A stretch of DNA of 54,463 bases from an uncultured Paracoccaceae bacterium (GCA_947497185.1 CANMFL010000012.1:1-54463); one strand, 5' to 3'; shown: positions 1 to 9,564, numbered from the stretch's first letter. Made by a program: numbers and translations. The notes: a model not told the origin generated them from the letters alone.

Positions 1-303
1 CGTGCCCATACCGATTCCTCTCGCTAGATAACCTATTGTTTTCTAACAAGAGTCGCACTTCAAGGTAGCGCGCGCCCCGCTTCAAGAGTTTAACTGATAA
101 TGAAGATTATGTAACGAACGTTGCCGAGTGCTCTATATCGCTGCAATCTTTTCATTGATCATATGTCAAAGTTGCACCAATGCGGTCTTTTAATTGCCTT
201 TATGGCAGCCTAAATGATGTCATGAGATCGGCGACGGTCTTGCAAGATATTTCTTAACGCGTGGATATTTACTTGGGCGGTACAGCGCCGGATTACTGTC
301 AGT
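1..303. other. Intergenic stretch at left edge
   Basis: I see no convincing coding region, RNA gene or repeat here. The sequence is fairly AT-rich just before the gene starting at 304 and may carry its promoter, but no clear -35/-10 pair or Shine-Dalgarno sequence can be named. Confidence 0.4.
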
Positions 304-930
304 ATGGAAATGAAAACCCTTCACCTTACGATAGAGAAAAACATCGAACCACTTAGGGTTCAGTTAGGTGTTCCGGCCGCGAAAGCTGTGCCTGATGTAT
401 TAGATCAGATGCTTTTTGGCTCAATAAAAGAACAAGATGGCAGCAAGTTAGCCTCTTTTGAGCAGACCAATTGGAAAACTTTTGCCGTTTTAGATGCCGC
501 AAAAGTTCCTAATCTAGTGGAAATGCTAGAAGCTTCGGGTCTTGAACACAGCTGTTTGTTTAAGGGCGACGCCTACGATGAGTTGAAAGACGTGGCTCCG
601 TGGCTTGTGGAGCTTAAACTTGAAAACAGCTTTACGCGACGTGTATTTGTAAAATCGGACGAACCTTGGCACCTTTGGGACAGCGAACCAGGTATATTTA
701 TAAGGTCACAGTCTACCCTAGATGAGCTTCGTTCTCACTTCCGAAAATTTACGAGAGTAAACGATGATGCCGGAAAGTGGTTCTACTTTCGCTTTTGGGA
801 AGGTTCTCAAATACCACGGCTGATCAGTGATCCCGCATTCGAACCTGTTCTTGTCAAATTGTGTGGCGACCACATCATCATTTGGCGGCACTTAGATACA
901 GCTTATTGTCTGAGCGTAACTGAACTCTAA
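304..930 (+). CDS. Short DUF4123-type T6SS adaptor
   Basis: This is a DUF4123-family protein of 208 residues. The family (Tap/TEC) loads effectors onto VgrG in the cytoplasm. Its residues from about 55 to 170 align closely with the 343-residue adaptor at 25483-26514: both share an A-A-K-V-P-N-L stretch, CLFKGxAYDELK, APW, WHLWD, PGIFIRS and FTRV...W(F/Y)YFRFWE. The C-terminal domain of about 130 residues found in the longer copy is missing; this protein ends soon after the DUF4123 core. The start at 304 has an in-frame ATG two codons later and no strong ribosome site. It converges on the immunity gene at 927-1637, with the stop codons overlapping. It may be a functional short adaptor or a truncated relic; its original effector is not obvious. 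Adaptor role: known for the family. Truncation: seen by comparison. Confidence 0.75.
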   Translation: MEMKTLHLTIEKNIEPLRVQLGVPAAKAVPDVLDQMLFGSIKEQDGSKLASFEQTNWKTFAVLDAAKVPNLVEMLEASGLEHSCLFKGDAYDELKDVAPWLVELKLENSFTRRVFVKSDEPWHLWDSEPGIFIRSQSTLDELRSHFRKFTRVNDDAGKWFYFRFWEGSQIPRLISDPAFEPVLVKLCGDHIIIWRHLDTAYCLSVTEL

Positions 931-1637
931 CCGATTTCTCGCACACGTTTGATGCCTGAACGGTCAAGCTTGGTCAAATAGAATGGTTGCAGTTGTGCCA
1001 ACATTGCAAAGTGCTCTAGCGCCTTCACTTTTTTGATGTTTTCAACACGACGAGTCGGGCTGTCCGCACCTACCAGGCCAAGTGCTGGGAAAAATCCAAA
1101 GCAGTCGCCCAATTCTAACGCACCGTGCGCCGCTATGCATGGCCCAAGCATTTCGCTTCCGCGGTAATCTAAAAAGTCCAGCTCCTCTGGCTCAAAAACC
1201 ACAGCGCCACTTGCGACGATGTTCGGATCCGGCGTGCCTTGTTGCTGCGGCACTATACCTGGAGCGAATTTCGTGGGTGCCAAAGCAACGGAGGTCAATT
1301 GGCCTTCGGCTAAGTAAATGACAATGTTTCCGTGTTTCTTGGACCAAACATGTAAATTTCCAAATGCAGTATAGGAAACGACGGTACAATCTCGATGGTC
1401 CAAGTCGGGATCGCCTTTAAAAACAAGGGCAAGGATGGGAGCGAATGCCGAAGCAGGGCAAATCGTCACGCCGCCGTCTAAGTAGCAGGCATGACCACTA
1501 TGTTCCATAAACTCAAATAGGCGCTCAGGAAGCCTCTTGTTTAGATAGGTAAGTTCGCTGGGCGAAAAAGGATTCCTTGCATGTGCGTCACCTAATTCTT
1601 CTGCGATAAATTGAAAATTCTCGTCCATATTCGTCAC
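927..1637 (-). CDS. Tdi1-like GAD/DUF1851 immunity protein
   Basis: This 236-residue protein has the look of the GAD-like/DUF1851 family, which includes Tdi1, the immunity protein of the Agrobacterium Tde1 DNase effector. It has no signal peptide or membrane segment, as expected of a cytosolic inhibitor of a DNase. Visible features are an N-terminal GAD-like part with a D-G-G-V-T-I-C-P turn, a central F-G-N-L-H-V-W segment, and a C-terminal DUF1851-like part with FFPALGLVGA and an H-F-x-M-L-A-Q-L-Q end. It lies 8 bp downstream of the Tde-like effector gene on the same strand, so the two are almost certainly one operon and a cognate pair. A second in-frame ATG three codons in is an alternative start. 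Family assignment rests on overall pattern and context; pairing is inference. Confidence 0.75.
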   Translation of the reverse strand: MTNMDENFQFIAEELGDAHARNPFSPSELTYLNKRLPERLFEFMEHSGHACYLDGGVTICPASAFAPILALVFKGDPDLDHRDCTVVSYTAFGNLHVWSKKHGNIVIYLAEGQLTSVALAPTKFAPGIVPQQQGTPDPNIVASGAVVFEPEELDFLDYRGSEMLGPCIAAHGALELGDCFGFFPALGLVGADSPTRRVENIKKVKALEHFAMLAQLQPFYLTKLDRSGIKRVREIG

Positions 1638-1645
1638 CTGTCACT

Positions 1646-3355
1646 TTACCTGCATCGCCGCAAGGTAACATCCATATTTCTGTTGGACATCCCATTGTTT
1701 CGCATATCACGTGCTGCAACGCCGATGCCATCAGACCGACTGTCACGAGGCCATTGCCTCCCAATACCCTGGTTTTCTGCGGCGCCCCCAATTCCTACAC
1801 TAGACGGATCTCCGCCTGCAATAATGTCCAGGTAATGGGTAGCATTCAAGTTGTTCATCTGTTGTCGAATTTGCGCAGGTGTGAAGCCTTGAGATTGTAA
1901 AAGCTGCCTGTGAGTTGCACGCGCTCGTTGCTGGGTAGAGTTGTCGCGCAGAAGGTCCGTGAATGATCCACCGGACCATTCTCCCATCGCCTGTAGTCGA
2001 GCCTTTTCTGCACGCGCTTGATCAAGTATTTGATGGGCATAAGCCATGTCATCCGCAGTCATCGCATTGATGGTCGCCATTTGTTCGGCAAGTTGGCGGT
2101 CAAACTCAACCGGGTCGGCACCATTGGGTAAGTCAAAGCAAGGGACATCGTGGCGGGAAACCTTGCGGGTAATACGCGTAATTTGCTCCGTGGCGCTTTC
2201 TGCTACCTCTGATATTTTTGCCTTCAACGCACGAATTAGATCGATGATTTTGTTACTGATTCTTCGGAGAAGGTTGAAAACCTTCAATAAAGCAACACCG
2301 GCTCTTCCGGCGCTCTTCAGGGAATTCGTGACGCGAAGAACAAAAGCCGCCAACCGAGCATATAGAGCTGGGGCGGTGCCGCCGCCGGTGAAAAAAGCCA
2401 GAACAGCAAACAAAATCGCGATAATTGCTTCCGGTAAAAGATAGCCTACACCGGTTGCGACCATTTCACTGTAAAAATTTGGCGGAATCATCATGAATAC
2501 GCCAAGAACAGTTGCGCCTAATACGCGTAGCACGGATGTGCGCGTCGCGAGTTCAATCATCGCAGCGGCCCATTCCGCACTCCGATCGACCAAGTCTTCC
2601 AAAAGTCCTGCGATTTCCTCCAATCCTGGAATGTTTTTCAAGGCTGCGCTCAGAGTTGCGATCCCACTTTCGAACGCGTCTATCGCGCCTTCGCCTAAAT
2701 TTTTCAGAAGTTCAAATATTTGATCCCGGTTGTCCCATAAGGCTTTAGCACTCTCAGACACGCTGTCCCAAGCGTCTCCGATCATTTCGGGGAGGTTATA
2801 GAGCCAGTCGCCAACGGCATTCCAAAAATCGCCTTCACCTTCCCACCAAGATGAAACTCCGTTCTGCAAGCCGGTCCAAAGGCTACCTAGAAAGCCTAAC
2901 CATCCAGACTCCTCCCATTCAATGGTCCATGGTCCCATTGCAGTTTCCATCTCGCCTGCAAATTCCTCAAGATCGCTTATGATTGCTGCCTCAAGATCCG
3001 CCGGGTCCGGGCCTGCCTGTGGTTCGATGCGCGCGATTACTCGGCCAAAATGTGGCGCAGTCCCCTCAAAGCTACCTAGATCCGGTCTAATTGCGTCGGC
3101 GACCGTTCCATCTTCCTGCCCGAAACTACTCGTCCCAAGTGTTTCGCCGCCTGCGTCAATTACTTCTCCGTCAATATACTCGACGCGCACTTGGGCTTGA
3201 GTGATTGGTGTTCTCCACAGGTCATCATAATTGGCCTCAACGCGAAAATTGCTCATGCAAGGTATACAGGCTTGGCCGACCGGCGAATTTGGTTGTGCGC
3301 TAGCCAAAGCCGAAGCCGAGTTGACGCTAGCGGCTTGCTGCGGTGTTCCTGACAT
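1646..3355 (-). CDS. T6SS DNase effector, Tde/Ntox15-like
   Basis: This 569-residue protein is a predicted T6SS effector. The C-terminal 150 residues carry an H-Y-L-D tetrad (His507, Asp510) followed by I-I-A-G-G-D-P, matching the HxxD catalytic motif of the Ntox15 nuclease fold of Agrobacterium Tde1/Tde2. The middle (about 280-350) is hydrophobic and glycine-rich, with a putative membrane-passing pair of helices; such segments in Tde effectors help entry into target cells. The N-terminus has a CxxC pair (C30, C33). The start codon overlaps the stop of the upstream gene (TAATG), implying translational coupling, and the immunity gene follows 8 bp downstream. The expected activity is Mg-dependent DNA degradation in the recipient cytosol. 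The nuclease call depends on the short motif plus the Tdi1-like neighbour; the rest of the protein shows no recognised domain. Confidence 0.75.
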   Translation of the reverse strand: MSGTPQQAASVNSASALASAQPNSPVGQACIPCMSNFRVEANYDDLWRTPITQAQVRVEYIDGEVIDAGGETLGTSSFGQEDGTVADAIRPDLGSFEGTAPHFGRVIARIEPQAGPDPADLEAAIISDLEEFAGEMETAMGPWTIEWEESGWLGFLGSLWTGLQNGVSSWWEGEGDFWNAVGDWLYNLPEMIGDAWDSVSESAKALWDNRDQIFELLKNLGEGAIDAFESGIATLSAALKNIPGLEEIAGLLEDLVDRSAEWAAAMIELATRTSVLRVLGATVLGVFMMIPPNFYSEMVATGVGYLLPEAIIAILFAVLAFFTGGGTAPALYARLAAFVLRVTNSLKSAGRAGVALLKVFNLLRRISNKIIDLIRALKAKISEVAESATEQITRITRKVSRHDVPCFDLPNGADPVEFDRQLAEQMATINAMTADDMAYAHQILDQARAEKARLQAMGEWSGGSFTDLLRDNSTQQRARATHRQLLQSQGFTPAQIRQQMNNLNATHYLDIIAGGDPSSVGIGGAAENQGIGRQWPRDSRSDGIGVAARDMRNNGMSNRNMDVTLRRCR

Positions 3356-4053
3356 TAGTTTATCTCCCTGAGTGTTGCGATAAGCTTTGTCAGCTGTTGG
3401 TCTGAGATGGGTTCGGCCATCAAGTAATGCATCAATTTCGTGTACTGTGGATCATTCCACCAATTCGCTCCAAAAATCAGCGCCCCCGCAGTAAGTATCG
3501 TGCGTTTTAAACCCGATCTGGTTTCAGGCAGTCTTGACCGCAGCCAAGTTAGATATTGACTGTTGTAGTCTTCTGTAAACATCGACCAATGATTTGGCAC
3601 AAGATAGCGAATGTTGCGATCTGAAACATCGCAGCTTTGTTTCATAAGTTCTTCTAATCGTTCAGCGAAATGCAGAACGCTGTCGTCATGCCAAAGAAGA
3701 GAAAGCCAATCGGTAGTGGCTTTCATAAGTAGGCGCGAACAGCGCGTTCGTTCGACGTTTTGATTTTGCACTGATTCAGAAATATAAGTCGCAAAGCGAG
3801 GGTCTTCCCAAAAATGGTGCCCCAAGGATACAGCAACAACGCATAGCTTCGCGACATCGCGGCCGCCAGTGACTTGATACGAGCTTGCCCAAATTTCGAC
3901 ATCACTGCAAATTTGCTCTAGATCCAGGGTGCTGACGTTCAACACATCAAAGTAGTCAGAGAAGCTGCCTCTAATTTTACCAGCGGTTTCGCTCACCCAA
4001 AGATCACGGTTGGATCTCTCGAGTGCAACGAAGATTTCTGCTGATAGTTTCAT
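3355..4053 (-). CDS. Helical protein related to DUF4123 adaptor C-termini
   Basis: I do not recognise a named domain in this 232-residue protein. It heads the operon with the Tde-like effector (TAATG overlap), where a DUF4123 adaptor (Tap1) would sit in Agrobacterium. It has no DUF4123 core, but two segments resemble the C-terminal domain of the adaptors in this window: SLGHHFWEDPRF (about 77-88) is like SLFWGYKFYEDPF near the end of the 18133-19455 adaptor, and GALIFGANWWNDP (about 191-203) is like ASLIFGRPLDSDP near the end of the 25483-26514 adaptor. It may therefore be a stand-alone effector-binding module built from two such repeats. There are no membrane segments or signal peptide. The resemblance is by eye and weak; the loading role is inference. 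Confidence 0.6.
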   Translation of the reverse strand: MKLSAEIFVALERSNRDLWVSETAGKIRGSFSDYFDVLNVSTLDLEQICSDVEIWASSYQVTGGRDVAKLCVVAVSLGHHFWEDPRFATYISESVQNQNVERTRCSRLLMKATTDWLSLLWHDDSVLHFAERLEELMKQSCDVSDRNIRYLVPNHWSMFTEDYNSQYLTWLRSRLPETRSGLKRTILTAGALIFGANWWNDPQYTKLMHYLMAEPISDQQLTKLIATLREIN

Positions 4054-4623
4054 ACTAATAAATCCAAATCCGCGGCAGAAGTCTTTTAGCGTTTCACCGC
4101 CTTAAGGCTAGTTGAAAATATGCCAGATTGGTAAAATAGCGCATTTTTCAGCTGAAGCTGCAAGGCATCTAAAAAAACCAGTAGGGTCTTAACGAAGCCG
4201 AAATACAGGAGTGAAAAGTGCATAATGGTCCGCTGTGTCTCAGTGAAAAGCCTAAAAAGTGGCCGTTGGTGAGAATTCAGACCGCATCATCAGCAAGTAG
4301 CTTGAACAGTTCATCATTCATGACCCTATTCTGTTCTCTTATGTTACAAGCGAACCCAGACTGGAGCGGCCAGCCCTAATTTGAAAAGACAGAGCTTATG
4401 CACAAGGCATTGAGCGTTACGATTGCCGTTGTTGGGCTACTTTGTTGACTCCGAATAAAAATGGCACCCTGGAGGTCTGGGGTTGGAGTGCGCGCAAGCG
4501 TCCATTTTGGCGAGACGACAATGGTACAATTGATAAATTTGTTAGCGTCGAGCTACGGCAATTACTGCTAGCAACAGTTCCTCTGATGTTCCCAAATGAA
4601 TGCTTTAACAGGTGGTATTTTTA
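4054..4623. other. Gap with a broken lipoprotein-like start
   Basis: No intact gene is evident. At 4398 on the plus strand an ATG opens a short signal-peptide-like reading, MHKALSVTIAVVGLLC, which ends at once in TGA. The next frame is open from 4442 to 4624 and encodes about 60 residues with no recognised domain. This could be a frameshifted small lipoprotein gene or chance. The rest appears non-coding. Confidence 0.3.
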
Positions 4624-5115
4624 ATGACGAGTCCCAAGATCAGAACATTTTGCCTCACGATCGCAGTCGCGGTGATATTTGCTGCGCCATCCTACTATGC
4701 AATGAGATCCAGGCATCTGGCTGTACAACATTCGGATGGCGCGTTTTGCTGGATTTTGCCTGGTGCGGATGGTCCGCAGACGTTGGGACATGTTCGCGAA
4801 ATGCACTTGTCTTTGTCACCTCCCAACGCACTCGGATTTTGGGGCGATGTCATCAAGCTGACGAGACGTGGCATTTATACACGTCCACACTTTGCGATAG
4901 CCATTCCTCAACCCGCAAACCGAGAAGCAAGCCGCTTGCTCGCCTGGAGCTACAGCGAGATTGATTATTACGACCTAAGTGAGCGTGCCAGCGTTTTAGG
5001 GATAGTGTGGTTCCCGGAGGATTGCGCAAGCCTGCTAGCGATACCACTTCTGGCGTCTGGCCCGCAGATTGTATCCCCCGTAAACAACGCGCTGCGCCCT
5101 GTGCGTTCCGAGTGA
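4624..5115 (+). CDS. Hypothetical membrane-anchored protein
   Basis: This is an unrecognised protein of 163 residues if it starts at ATG 4624; an in-frame ATG at 4612 is the alternative. The N-terminus (about 6-25) is one hydrophobic stretch after two basic residues, consistent with a signal anchor or uncleaved signal peptide. The remainder is mixed, without clear repeats or motifs. It lies alone between the Tde cassette and the SLC13 permease, in a region with overlapping frames of similar length, so even its reality is uncertain. It could be a leftover immunity protein, since such single-pass periplasmic proteins are common in T6SS cargo islands, but nothing in the sequence proves that. Confidence 0.4.
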   Translation: MTSPKIRTFCLTIAVAVIFAAPSYYAMRSRHLAVQHSDGAFCWILPGADGPQTLGHVREMHLSLSPPNALGFWGDVIKLTRRGIYTRPHFAIAIPQPANREASRLLAWSYSEIDYYDLSERASVLGIVWFPEDCASLLAIPLLASGPQIVSPVNNALRPVRSE

Positions 5116-5328
5116 CTTGCCTACCGAAACAGCCCGAAGTCTTTGATCGAAGTTCCGGTCCTTCTCGGCGCATATGAGGAAACGCTAAATGGGGTGCGCA
5201 GATTTGTTAGTGAAGGGTATAGATGATCAGAATGAAGGGATCTTACTGACATGGTGGCAGCTCATATCACTGATCGGGGTACAGTATCGACGGGCTGAAA
5301 GTTGGCTTTGCTCAATCCTGATCTCACA

Positions 5329-7113
5329 TCACAACGGAAAGAATATGCTGATCGCAAAGGATGCGCTGATCCCTACCATGAGGTTCATGGGCACGCCGAT
5401 CTTCAGAAAATCGGTAAAGCGATAGTTTCCCGCACCATAAACCAGTGTGTTTGTCTGATACCCGATTGGGGTCGCGAAACTGGCGCTTGCGGCGATCATC
5501 ACAGCCACGGCAAGCGGGCGCGGGTCAACGCCTAGCTCTGCCGCCAGCGCGATCACGATTGGCGTGAACACCACGGCAACCGCGTTGTTTGTAACGGTCT
5601 CTGTCATGATTGACGCTACGAAATAAACCGCCAGCAACGTCAGGAACGGGGACAGTCCGGTCAGCAGCGGTGTCAGCATATTAACGATCAATTCGACCGC
5701 ACCTGTGTGTTCTAACCCGGCACCGATAATCAGCATCGCAAAAATCAATACAAGGATCGAACCATCCACGGACTGCCAAGCTTCGTCACTGTCAATGCAG
5801 CGCAGCAGCAGGATCGCGGCCACGGCCACAAGCGCCAAAATACCAATCGGCATCACGTTTAACGCCGCTAAAATCACGATCCCTAACAGCGCGATGATCG
5901 CAATCGGGGCTTGCCTACGGCGGTAGGCCCGCCCCGACGGTTCGGTGATCGACGCCACGTCGCCGGATTCGGCTAGTGCGCGGAAACCTTCGGCGGGGCC
6001 CTCCAACAGCAGTTTGTCAGCGGCACGCAGGCGCACGCTTGATAGATCGGCCCCTGCGATATGCCCGTGACGGAAGGCACCCAAAACCCGCACACCCGCT
6101 TTGCGGCCCAACGCCAGATCGGCAATGCTACGCCCGACGGTATTGCGTTTAGGCGTGACAAAGGCTTCGGCGGTCAGCAATTCAGTATCGGGATCAGCCT
6201 CGGTGGTGCGCCGCATACCGACGCGCAGTCCTGCATGGTCGACAAAAGTCAGCAGTTCCGATGTTGTTGTGATGACAATCACCGCGTCGCCCCTTTGCGC
6301 AACATGATCGCCCAGATCGTGGCGGGTGATCTGCCCTGCCCGCTTCACACCTTTAACCTGCACGCCATCCCGTTCGAAATCTGCGATTTTGCCCAGCGGT
6401 GTCCCGATGTGCGGATATCCATCGAGGATCGTGATTTCGGACAGAAAACAGGTTTCTTTTCCACTCTCCGTCCCGCCACCTGTTTTGCGGTGCGGCAATA
6501 ACCAACGCCCGAGGATCAGTAGCGTCAGACTACCGACCAGTGTCGCGACCAATCCCACAGGGGCAATTTCGAAAATGGAGAACGGTTCCATACCGCTTTC
6601 CGTGGCGATGCCGTCAACGATGATATTTGTCGATGTCCCAATCAACGTACATGTGCCGCCAAGGATCGCCATATAGGACAGCGGTATCAGCAGTCGCGTC
6701 GATGCAATCTGTAAACTAGCGGCAAGCCGGATCACAACGGGGATCAGCACAAGCACAACTGGCGTGTTGTTCATGAACGCGGATGCGGCAACCGCGGCTA
6801 CGAGGAACACAGTCATGGCGAGAACTGGACGATCTTTCGCTCGCGCAATCACCAGATTTGCAAGCGCGTCCAGCACACCGGTGCGCACCAACGCGCCCGA
6901 CACGATGAACATGGCCCCGATCGTGATGGGGGCTGAATTTGAAAAGACGCTCATCACATTGTCTTCGGGCACCAACCCCAGCACAATATAAAGCGCGGCG
7001 GCCCCCGACGCTGTTACCTCAGGCGGGAATTTTTCGAATGCGAACGCGACAAAGAGCAACAGCAATATCCCGAGCGCCAGATAAGGGGCATTTTGTCCGA
7101 TGAAATCGACCAT
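5329..7113 (-). CDS. SLC13-family permease with TrkA-C domains
   Basis: This is an inner-membrane transporter of the divalent anion:sodium symporter (SLC13/ArsB-NhaD) superfamily, about 594 residues from the start chosen here. It has two halves of hydrophobic helices around a soluble middle. The first half has the LIGTSTN signature and the second has ATPIGYQTN plus VYGAGNYRFTDF, the paired substrate-binding loops of the family. The centre (roughly 220-400) contains two RCK-C/TrkA-C-like regulatory domains, usual for bacterial members annotated as sulfate or dicarboxylate carriers. Reading is open for 29 codons upstream to 7200, but the start at 7113 (MVDFIGQ) fits the family N-terminus and has AGGA upstream. 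It sits between T6SS cassettes with no obvious functional link. Substrate unknown. Confidence 0.88.
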   Translation of the reverse strand: MVDFIGQNAPYLALGILLLLFVAFAFEKFPPEVTASGAAALYIVLGLVPEDNVMSVFSNSAPITIGAMFIVSGALVRTGVLDALANLVIARAKDRPVLAMTVFLVAAVAASAFMNNTPVVLVLIPVVIRLAASLQIASTRLLIPLSYMAILGGTCTLIGTSTNIIVDGIATESGMEPFSIFEIAPVGLVATLVGSLTLLILGRWLLPHRKTGGGTESGKETCFLSEITILDGYPHIGTPLGKIADFERDGVQVKGVKRAGQITRHDLGDHVAQRGDAVIVITTTSELLTFVDHAGLRVGMRRTTEADPDTELLTAEAFVTPKRNTVGRSIADLALGRKAGVRVLGAFRHGHIAGADLSSVRLRAADKLLLEGPAEGFRALAESGDVASITEPSGRAYRRRQAPIAIIALLGIVILAALNVMPIGILALVAVAAILLLRCIDSDEAWQSVDGSILVLIFAMLIIGAGLEHTGAVELIVNMLTPLLTGLSPFLTLLAVYFVASIMTETVTNNAVAVVFTPIVIALAAELGVDPRPLAVAVMIAASASFATPIGYQTNTLVYGAGNYRFTDFLKIGVPMNLMVGISASFAISIFFPL

Positions 7114-7529
7114 CCCTGAGCAGAATCCTGTAATAAACGACATAGATAACGTTAACATTCCACGCGTGATACCACCGCTCAACAAGACCCAAAAGCTCAT
7201 CGGGGGTCTTTGCTGTGTTGAACCCTAACTGCGTCGCGAGAAGTACCAACTATCGAAGATAGGATAGGTGCGCTGAAAAGCAATGTGGTTGGAAATTTAA
7301 CGTGTGGGCCACACGACTGTGTATGGAATCGCGACACCTGCGCTGGCGCGGACCCGTTGGGTGAAGCCATCAATATTTCAACTGTCGGTGTAATTGGAGG
7401 GGGGCGTTAAACGGCCAACGTTTGAAAACCCACTGCGCAGCCTGACCACACGTATCAACCAACAGTTGCTTATCGTCTTGCGTTGGGTATGGTGACGGCT
7501 GTAACGAATAGCTGAGTCAGGTTGAGGTC
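7114..7529. other. Divergent intergenic region before vgrG
   Basis: This stretch separates the permease (minus) from the first vgrG (plus) and must hold promoters for both. No clear operator, repeat or terminator can be named. A GAGG ribosome site lies just before the vgrG ATG at 7530. Confidence 0.4.
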
Positions 7530-9560
7530 ATGAACGCCATCTTTAAGCAAAGCGACCGCATGGGGTCTTTGTCGACGATCCTCGGCAAAGACGTTTTGAA
7601 CTTGCTGCGGTTTGAAGGCGACGAACATCTCAACGGCTTGTTCACCTACCGCGTTGAAGCCTTGGCCAAGACGGATGATCTCGATTTCAATGCTCTGATC
7701 AGCACCCATGCCACCGTCAGCCTCAAGTCCTACGACCTGCCCGAAACGCCCTTTGACGGTATTATCACCGAAGGTGAAATGCTCGGTCAAGGTGACAACG
7801 GCTGGCGCTATGCGTTCACGCTGAAGCCTTGGCTCTACCTCTTGAGCCTGCGTCGCAAGCAGCAGATTTATCATAATAAAACTGTGGTCGAAATTCTGGA
7901 TGAGCTGTTCAGCCCCTACTCCGGCCTCGGCAAACCCGCTGTCGAAAAGCGCCTGACTGGCAGCTACCCGACGCTAGAATACACGGTCCAGTACCGCGAA
8001 AGCGACATGGATTTTGCAACGCGGCTGATGGAGCGCTTCGGCATTTCCTATCACTTCAAGCACGATACCGGCTCGCACACGCTCGTGCTGACCGACACGG
8101 CAATCTCGCATGATGATCTGCCGGGCGGTGCGCGTGAATTCCTGATGGCGGACAATGGCAAGCAAAGCCGCGACGCAGAGCATTTCTGGGATATGCGGCC
8201 TTCACAAAGATTAACAACCGGTAAGATCCGGTTAACGGATTACAACTTTAAGACGCCCAACGCTGCAATGGAAACCGACCGCGACGCGGCCGCGCCTTAC
8301 ACCGAGGGCAGCATCGAGAGCTACGATTACCCCGGCGACTACCCCGCGCAGGGCGCCGGAAAAGACGTCGCCCGCCTGCGCGTTGACCAAGAGCGCGGCC
8401 AGGATCCCCGCCACCGCGCATTGGGTGATTGCGCCTCACTGCGGGCGGGCCACAAAGTTAAAGTCGCCGGAGATAAAGTACCCGGCGTCGACAAAACGCT
8501 CTGTCTTTCTGCCCGCCACGCCTACGCATCCGGCGGATACGGAACGACGGAAAGCGGTGAACCGACTTTTGAGGGCCAATACCTGTTAATGCCCGCAAGC
8601 ACGCCACTCGCTCCAGAACGCAAAACCGCACGACCTATCGTGCAAGGCCCGCAAACAGCCGTCGTGGTCGGCGAAGGCGAGATCGATTGCGACGAATATG
8701 GCCGGATTTTGGTGCACTTCCACTGGGACCTCGACAAACGCTACTCCATGCGGTGTCGCGTATCGCAAAACTGGGCGGGCAAAGGCTGGGGCGGCATGGT
8801 CATTCCACGCATCGGCATGGAAGTTGTCGTGGAATTCCTCGAAGGCGATCCCGACAAACCGCTGGTGACGGGGTGTGTGTATAACGGAAAAAATGACACG
8901 CCCTACCCGCTGCCCGAACATAAGACACGGTCTACCTTTAAGACCGATACGCATAAAGGCAACGGTTTCAACGAACTGCGGTTTGAGGATGAAAACGGCA
9001 AAGAAGAAATTTTCGTTCACGCCCAGAAAGACCGGAATACAAAGGTTGAAAATAATCAATCAGAGCGGGTTAACGTTAACAAAGTCGAAAGCGTTGGCCA
9101 CAACAAGGCCACAGAGATTGGAAACAATCTTTTTGAAATTGTCGACGGAGACATGGAGCTAAGGGTCGGCCCCGCCAACAAAGGTAGTTTTACTCCGGTT
9201 GGAGCAGATAAAAACACGCAAGGTATTCCGGCCGTTCCCGCTATGATTGGGGCTCCTGGCAAGTCAAAACGCGGCGTCGGTGATCTAAAGGTCTCTGTCG
9301 AGAACACAAAAACACAGGTTATTGGGAAAGATCACTTTGAAATTGTTGATGGCGACAAAGACACGCAAGTGAAGCAGAATCAAACCACAAACGTGCGTAA
9401 GAAAATCCGCATTGATGCTGGGGACGAGATATTGCTCGTCTGTGGGAAATCTAGGATCAAGTTATCAGAGAATGGAACCATAGAGATCAATGGCCAGAAA
9501 ATTATGCAGTTGGGCGACAAATTGGTCTCGGTCCAATCTGACACGATTAAGCTCAATTGA
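7530..9560 (+). CDS. vgrG: VgrG spike protein (first copy)
   Basis: This is a trimeric T6SS spike protein (VgrG/TssI) of 676 residues. The N-terminal two-thirds match the phage gp27-like part: LTGSYPTLEYTVQYRESD, FATRLMERFGISYHFKHD and an SYDYPGDYP segment. A gp5-like OB fold follows (DEYGRILVHFHWD, CRVSQNWAGKGWGG, IPRIGMEVVVEFLEGDPDKP). The C-terminal 150 residues are short repeats with N-K-x-E and V-x-G-D patterns forming the beta-helical needle. This tail differs from the second VgrG and contains a Pro/Gly-rich insertion around 555-585. There is no fused toxin domain, so it carries cargo non-covalently. It is followed directly by the ankyrin lipoprotein, lipase, DUF2169 and DUF4150 genes, which form one cassette. 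Confidence 0.95.
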   Translation: MNAIFKQSDRMGSLSTILGKDVLNLLRFEGDEHLNGLFTYRVEALAKTDDLDFNALISTHATVSLKSYDLPETPFDGIITEGEMLGQGDNGWRYAFTLKPWLYLLSLRRKQQIYHNKTVVEILDELFSPYSGLGKPAVEKRLTGSYPTLEYTVQYRESDMDFATRLMERFGISYHFKHDTGSHTLVLTDTAISHDDLPGGAREFLMADNGKQSRDAEHFWDMRPSQRLTTGKIRLTDYNFKTPNAAMETDRDAAAPYTEGSIESYDYPGDYPAQGAGKDVARLRVDQERGQDPRHRALGDCASLRAGHKVKVAGDKVPGVDKTLCLSARHAYASGGYGTTESGEPTFEGQYLLMPASTPLAPERKTARPIVQGPQTAVVVGEGEIDCDEYGRILVHFHWDLDKRYSMRCRVSQNWAGKGWGGMVIPRIGMEVVVEFLEGDPDKPLVTGCVYNGKNDTPYPLPEHKTRSTFKTDTHKGNGFNELRFEDENGKEEIFVHAQKDRNTKVENNQSERVNVNKVESVGHNKATEIGNNLFEIVDGDMELRVGPANKGSFTPVGADKNTQGIPAVPAMIGAPGKSKRGVGDLKVSVENTKTQVIGKDHFEIVDGDKDTQVKQNQTTNVRKKIRIDAGDEILLVCGKSRIKLSENGTIEINGQKIMQLGDKLVSVQSDTIKLN

Positions 9561-9564
9561 TGAC

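Noticed and set aside
5189..5425. Short plus-strand frame
   Set aside because: It runs into the end of the SLC13 permease gene on the other strand and has no protein-like pattern.
6061..6501. Plus-strand frame of 146 codons opposite the permease
   Set aside because: A shadow of the strongly supported permease gene, caused by its codon bias.
9490..9564. Upstream extension of the ankyrin lipoprotein
   Set aside because: It would overlap vgrG and bury a clear signal peptide with lipobox that starts at 9565.
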